Assembly (NCBI GenBank): GCA_943359495.1
Contig: CALRHY010000024.1
Coordinates: forward strand, 1-9,559
DNA from: Candidatus Uhrbacteria bacterium RIFOXYB12_FULL_58_10
GTDB taxonomy: Bacteria > Patescibacteriota > Patescibacteriia > 2-12-FULL-57-11
DNA length: 9,559 nucleotides
Direction of reading: 5' to 3'
Within the stretch, counting starts at the first letter, position 1; every line of letters starts with the position of its first letter. The notes beneath the pieces are model-generated. The model had not been told where the DNA came from, ran no database searches, and saw only the letters and a list, made by a program, of their open reading frames with translations. Positions 5,811-9,559 of this stretch are shown one piece after another. Position numbers and translations under genes: made by a program.

Positions 5811-6311
5811 TCAAAGGGCGAACTGAAGTGCCCAGTCGGTTTCGGCGTCGACACGATCCCGAATCGCGTCGGGAACCTTGGTGGATACCGCACTCACCTC
5901 GGTCTCGACCAGTACCAGGCGATAGCGTTCCCCCTTCTGGACAGTCCGGTCCAGCGTCGACACACCGAGCCACTGCCATTCGCTAGTACTCTCGTTCCAG
6001 ACCTGGAATTCGAGCGCGCGATTGGACGCAGGATCGTAACGGTTGCTTGCAAGCTGGGGCATACTCACGATGAGCGGACCAGCGAAAGATCTCCCCTGCT
6101 CATCTGTCGAACGGACAAGCAGTGTCCTTGCGGGACCGCCCTTCACTTGGGCGAATCCAAACAGGCTGTGATCGTGCTCCCGCGAACCGACTTCCCACTC
6201 ACCGAGCACTGTCTCTTCGCTGGCACAGCCGGGCATGAACGCCAACGCACCAACAGCAGCAGCCAGGCCACTCAAAAACACTCGGCGAAAACACGTCGTC
6301 TCTTTCGTCAT
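5811..6311 (-). CDS. Putative exported lipoprotein, possible Tat signal
   Basis: The 166-residue product starts MTKETTCFRRVFLSG, followed by a hydrophobic stretch and MPGC with Cys at 29. This looks like a lipoprotein signal with a somewhat atypical lipobox. R9-R10 followed by VFL resembles the Tat consensus RRxFL, so export of a folded, lipid-anchored protein is plausible. The mature part (about 135 residues) is soluble, rich in predicted beta segments (LLVRST, PLIVSMPQL, LEFQVWNES, YRLVLVETEV) and Trp-containing. I recognise no family or catalytic motif. ATG 6311 follows GAGGAGG at 4 nt, and a good promoter lies at 6358-6386. It is monocistronic and divergent from the 16S gene. Confidence 0.8.
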   Translation of the reverse strand: MTKETTCFRRVFLSGLAAAVGALAFMPGCASEETVLGEWEVGSREHDHSLFGFAQVKGGPARTLLVRSTDEQGRSFAGPLIVSMPQLASNRYDPASNRALEFQVWNESTSEWQWLGVSTLDRTVQKGERYRLVLVETEVSAVSTKVPDAIRDRVDAETDWALQFAL

Positions 6312-6357
6312 TTGTCCTCCTCATCGTGATCCACGTCGGACCATTTTTGGCTCGCCT

Positions 6358-6386
6358 ATTATATGTGAGAGAAGCCAGTCGGTCAA
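6358..6386 (-). promoter_or_regulatory. Lipoprotein gene promoter
   Basis: On the minus strand, TTGACC (6381-6386), 17 bp and a perfect TATAAT (6358-6363) precede the lipoprotein ATG by about 46 nt. Confidence 0.8.
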
Positions 6387-6458
6387 AGAGAGGAATACCG
6401 GCTGTTTTACCCCATTTCTACCTGTGGATGATGTGGAAAAAAGCCGTTCCCTCCTCTC

Positions 6459-6487
6459 TTGACAGCCCTTTAGAATGCCCGTATACT
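6459..6487 (+). promoter_or_regulatory. 16S rRNA promoter
   Basis: TTGACA (6459-6464), a 17-bp spacer and TATACT (6482-6487) are followed by a C-rich discriminator (TCGCCC), typical of stable-RNA promoters. Transcription would start near 6494, about 210 nt before mature 16S. Confidence 0.88.
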
Positions 6488-6520
6488 TCGCCCACAACGT
6501 CCTGTCGGGGCGTTTTCAAT

Positions 6521-6532
6521 TGCTCTCTGACA
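6521..6532 (+). promoter_or_regulatory. boxA-like antitermination site
   Basis: TGCTCTCTGACA matches the rrn boxA consensus TGCTCTTTAACA at 10 of 12 positions and lies about 27 nt after the predicted start. In characterised bacteria boxA RNA recruits NusB/S10 for antitermination and folding of rRNA. Confidence 0.6.
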
Positions 6533-6584
6533 ACTGAATAAGTCAAGCATCAACCAAAAGCCAAACGACCGTTAAAAGCATTCG

Positions 6585-6607
6585 TGCTATTGACGGTTAC
6601 AACGTCT
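6585..6607 (+). other. Pre-16S processing stem, 5' arm
   Basis: This 23-nt arm (core GACGGTTACAACGTCT) can pair over its whole length, with two G-U pairs, with 8304-8326 downstream of the 16S gene. Such long stems around 16S are RNase III substrates. Between this arm and the gene are three small hairpins: TTGAGA/TCTCAA (6613-6632), CAACAA/TTGTTG (6630-6646) and CTCA/TGAG (6651-6666). Confidence 0.85.
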
Positions 6608-6702
6608 ATTAATTGAGACAAAAACTTCTCAACAAACAAATTGTTGGGATCTCATCATTGATTGAGTCCATCGCTACTTCTGAAAAGGAGTGCCGACGGA
6701 TT

Positions 6703-8204
<1,502 letters not shown>

Positions 8205-8351
8205 CTAGGGAGTTACTCTCGCAGTAATGCGAGTGACTTCAGTCGCTTCCCTTCCTTCGGGAATGGAATGATCGAATCGCTTTCACGAGCATTCGGTAAA
8301 AGAAGACGTTGTAACCGTTAATGGCAAGAGATTGGTCTGACTGCAAAAAAC
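8205..8351 (+). other. 16S trailer including 3' arm of the processing stem
   Basis: The trailer contains local hairpins (CTCGC/GCGAG near 8220-8233, TTCCC/GGGAA near 8246-8264) and then the 3' arm 8304-8326 (core AGACGTTGTAACCGTT), complementary to 6585-6607. No tRNA and no 23S sequence occurs before the terminator. Confidence 0.8.
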
Positions 8352-8376
8352 AAACCCGCCCACAAGGCGGGTTTTT
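8352..8376 (+). terminator. Intrinsic terminator ending the 16S transcript
   Basis: AAACCCGCC (8352-8360), CACAA loop and GGCGGGTTT (8366-8374) are followed by further T's. This sits 26 nt after the processing stem and before the next promoter, so 16S is not co-transcribed with 23S. Confidence 0.9.
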
Positions 8377-8405
8377 GGTTTGATGTCGACAACCAGCAGT
8401 ATGTA

Positions 8406-8434
8406 TTGACACTCTAATCACACTCCTCTATAGT
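8406..8434 (+). promoter_or_regulatory. Promoter of the gene between 16S and tRNA-Ile
   Basis: TTGACA (8406-8411), 17 bp and TATAGT (8429-8434) precede the ATG at 8464 by about 30 nt. Confidence 0.85.
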
Positions 8435-8463
8435 CCTCTTTCCCCCAACAAGGAGAATACAGA

Positions 8464-9165
8464 ATGGGGAATGAAGACAGTCCTTTGAAGTCATTTCGTA
8501 CAGCAGAGAGAGCTGTTGTCGATCGCTTGGCAAAAGAACCAGGATCTCCAGCCAGCGCCGCGCTCGTTCGGGCGATGGAAGCGTTCGCAGCTGAGAGAGA
8601 GATCACGGTCATGGTCACACGAGCAACGACTTCACCCGCGTTCGCAAGTGCAGACGATCCTGCGTGGGCACTCCCAGTGACCACGGCGCTTCTTCCAGAA
8701 GCAACTGTCACCTTCCTCCACAAGCGCGGGGTGATGCTTGCGGGAGAGATCTGTTTGCTCCGCTGGCCGACGCTCCAAGGCAACTCGCACTTGGAGGCCT
8801 GCCTCGACCTGCTCAAGCGGTTGAACCTTCCAGCAGAGAGCCCTCGAGACAAGATCCCTGGATGGACTCCAGACTATGCGACCAACGAAGCGGTCCGCGC
8901 TCTCTGGAGCACCGTGGTCGACAAGCGGCTCGATCCACGCTGGGCCTACACCTGCCACCAATATGGCCAGCATACCATCGGGCAGTACATTCTAAACGCA
9001 CAGAACCCGGTCGGCAACGGAAAACGGTCTAGCAATACGCGCGACATGGAACGGATACAAACCCGCCTCGCCCGCTACGACCTTCGTCTCCACGCCGGCA
9101 TGCTGATCGTCAACTGGGATCCGCCGCCGACCTGTGCCTTGTGCGAGAAACACGGCCACGACTAG
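8464..9165 (+). CDS. Unknown protein with possible RNAP alpha-CTD-like helix-hairpin-helix
   Basis: The 233-residue product is soluble with no signal peptide or membrane segment. The start is firm: AAGGAG ends 8 nt upstream, behind a strong promoter. Residues about 77-124 (LLPEATVTFLHKRGVMLAGE, ICLLRW, then LQGNSHLEACLDLLKRLNLP) resemble by eye the helix-hairpin-helix fold of the RNA polymerase alpha C-terminal domain: a 'T-V..L...G' helix, then G-x-S-x-L-E-x-x-L-x-x-L, with the middle shortened. The C-terminus holds CALCEKHGH (C224, C227, H230, H232), a possible small metal site. The region around 140-215 is helical and basic with several Trp, Tyr and His. It sits alone between 16S and tRNA-Ile with its own terminator. 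Nucleic-acid or transcription-related function is inference. Confidence 0.85.
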   Translation: MGNEDSPLKSFRTAERAVVDRLAKEPGSPASAALVRAMEAFAAEREITVMVTRATTSPAFASADDPAWALPVTTALLPEATVTFLHKRGVMLAGEICLLRWPTLQGNSHLEACLDLLKRLNLPAESPRDKIPGWTPDYATNEAVRALWSTVVDKRLDPRWAYTCHQYGQHTIGQYILNAQNPVGNGKRSSNTRDMERIQTRLARYDLRLHAGMLIVNWDPPPTCALCEKHGHD

Positions 9166-9174
9166 AGCCACCAG

Positions 9175-9206
9175 ACCCCTGAAGCGCACGCTTCGGGTTC
9201 TTTTTT
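9175..9206 (+). terminator. Terminator after the alpha-CTD-like gene
   Basis: ACCC + GAAGC, GCAC loop, GCTTC + GGGT (CT bulge on the 5' side) are followed by TCTTTTTT. It begins 9 nt after the stop codon. Confidence 0.85.
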
Positions 9207-9232
9207 ATCCAAAAAAGGACAAAAAGACGTGC

Positions 9233-9261
9233 TTGACCAATCCCCCACTTTTCTTTATACT
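9233..9261 (+). promoter_or_regulatory. tRNA-Ile promoter
   Basis: TTGACC (9233-9238), 17 bp and TATACT (9256-9261) predict a start near 9268, about 20 nt before the tRNA. The -10 is identical to that of the 16S promoter. Confidence 0.85.
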
Positions 9262-9287
9262 TTCGCTACGTTTTGCCCAATAAATAC

Positions 9288-9364
9288 GGGCGTGTAGCTC
9301 AGATGGTTAGAGCGCGTCACTGATAATGACGAGGTCGGTGGTTCGACTCCACCCACGCCCACCA
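9288..9364 (+). tRNA. tRNA-Ile (anticodon GAT), CCA encoded
   Basis: The cloverleaf is complete: acceptor GGGCGTG/CACGCCC, D stem GCTC/GAGC, anticodon stem CGTCA/TGACG with loop CTGATAA (GAT at 9322-9324), 5-nt variable loop AGGTC, T stem GGTGG/CCACC with TTCGACT, discriminator A and encoded CCA; 77 nt in total. It reads AUC/AUU. tRNA-Ile(GAT) is normally found in the 16S-23S spacer; here it is a separate transcription unit about 1.1 kb after 16S. Confidence 0.98.
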
Positions 9365-9406
9365 AAGAAAAAACCTTCTCTTTTGAGAGGGTTTTTTCTT
9401 TGGTGG
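9359..9406 (+). terminator. Terminator hairpin overlapping the tRNA-Ile 3' end
   Basis: A 22-nt arm beginning with CCACCA (9359-9380) pairs, with one G-T wobble, with 9385-9406 around a TTTT loop. The core (AACCTTCTC/GAGAGGGTT) is followed by TTTTTTC, a normal terminator. The outer stem, if formed, would include the last six bases of the tRNA. Confidence 0.88.
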
Positions 9407-9457
9407 GAAGGTGCATAAGGCCACATACATCTTGCACTCCTTGGGAAACCTAGGGAT

Positions 9458-9559
9458 ATGCAAATCCACAGAGTCAGCTACCGTGTCCGAGGCTTTGTCA
9501 GACTCGCCAATTACGCCATACGGTGGAGCTGTATGGTCACAGACAAAGCCAAACACAAA
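9458..9559 (+). CDS. Possible start of a gene, perhaps a transposase/integrase (runs off the right edge)
   Basis: An ATG at 9458 opens 34 codons to the edge (MQIHRVSYRVRGFVRLANYA then IRWSCMVTDKAKHK). The basic, aromatic-rich start ending in TDKAKHK reminds me of N-termini of integrase-core transposases in CPR genomes, but this is memory of a pattern, not a match. There is no good Shine-Dalgarno (AGGG is only 2 nt away). Two other frames are also open across this stretch, one on each strand, so the coding frame is not settled. 9407-9457 shows nothing else. Confidence 0.33.
   Translation, partial: MQIHRVSYRVRGFVRLANYAIRWSCMVTDKAKHK

Noticed and set aside
6489..6512. boxB-like stem CGCCC/GGGCG before boxA
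   Set aside because: Its 5' half probably lies upstream of the transcription start near 6494, so it would not be fully transcribed.
9255..9556. Minus-strand ORFs across tRNA-Ile (containing VESNHRPRHYQ-like and GGVEPPTSSLS-like text)
   Set aside because: They read the antisense of the tRNA and its terminator. Such strings are well-known spurious translations. The part beyond 9407 has no stop support and would be encoded through the terminator.

Overview
The window looks like chromosomal DNA of a Candidate Phyla Radiation (Patescibacteria) bacterium using the standard bacterial code (TGA ends trmD and the lipoprotein gene). The best evidence is the 16S rRNA gene. It has the CPR-style AAACTCAAAGGAATAGACGGGG stretch, GGAGGCTGCAG in place of GGAGGCAGCAG, a changed 530-loop region (GTGCCAGCAGCAGCGG) and GTGTAGTAGTAAAATGCG. 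The S16, KH and SMC proteins also read as CPR-like, perhaps Parcubacteria or Peregrinibacteria, but I cannot place the phylum without a tree. Base composition looks balanced.

Left part (1-3240): the 3' part of an smc gene enters from the left edge and ends in a hairpin-rich gap. Facing it on the minus strand is a likely operon: a 21-codon ORF with a very strong Shine-Dalgarno, a 52-residue zinc-ribbon protein starting 3 nt after its stop, a textbook intrinsic terminator, and then an NRAMP-family metal transporter 31 nt further on. The two small genes have not been named here and are shorter than usual gene-calling limits. The terminator just before the transporter suggests attenuation.

Middle part (3206-5700): rpsP (bS16), khpA (KH-domain RNA-binding protein) and trmD (tRNA m1G37 methyltransferase) keep the order of the classical rpsP-khpA-rimM-trmD-rplS cluster. 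The cluster is broken up, however. rpsP and khpA each have a promoter and terminator, rimM and rplS are not here, and a secreted Ala/Lys-rich helical protein gene lies between khpA and trmD on the opposite strand. None of these three plus-strand genes has a clear Shine-Dalgarno.

Right part (5747-9559): a putative Tat-type lipoprotein gene (minus) is divergent from a complete, stand-alone 16S rRNA unit. This unit has a near-consensus promoter, boxA, a 23-bp precursor stem bracketing the gene and an intrinsic terminator before any 23S gene. It is followed by a monocistronic gene for a protein with a possible RNA-polymerase alpha-CTD-like helix-hairpin-helix region, then tRNA-Ile(GAT) with its own promoter and a terminator hairpin that absorbs the tRNA's 3' CCA end. 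The rRNA operon is therefore physically and transcriptionally split. The last ~100 nt may hold the start of another gene, possibly a transposase or integrase.

Promoters are unusually easy to see: five near-consensus -35/-10 pairs, all with 17-bp spacing, plus two or three weaker ones.
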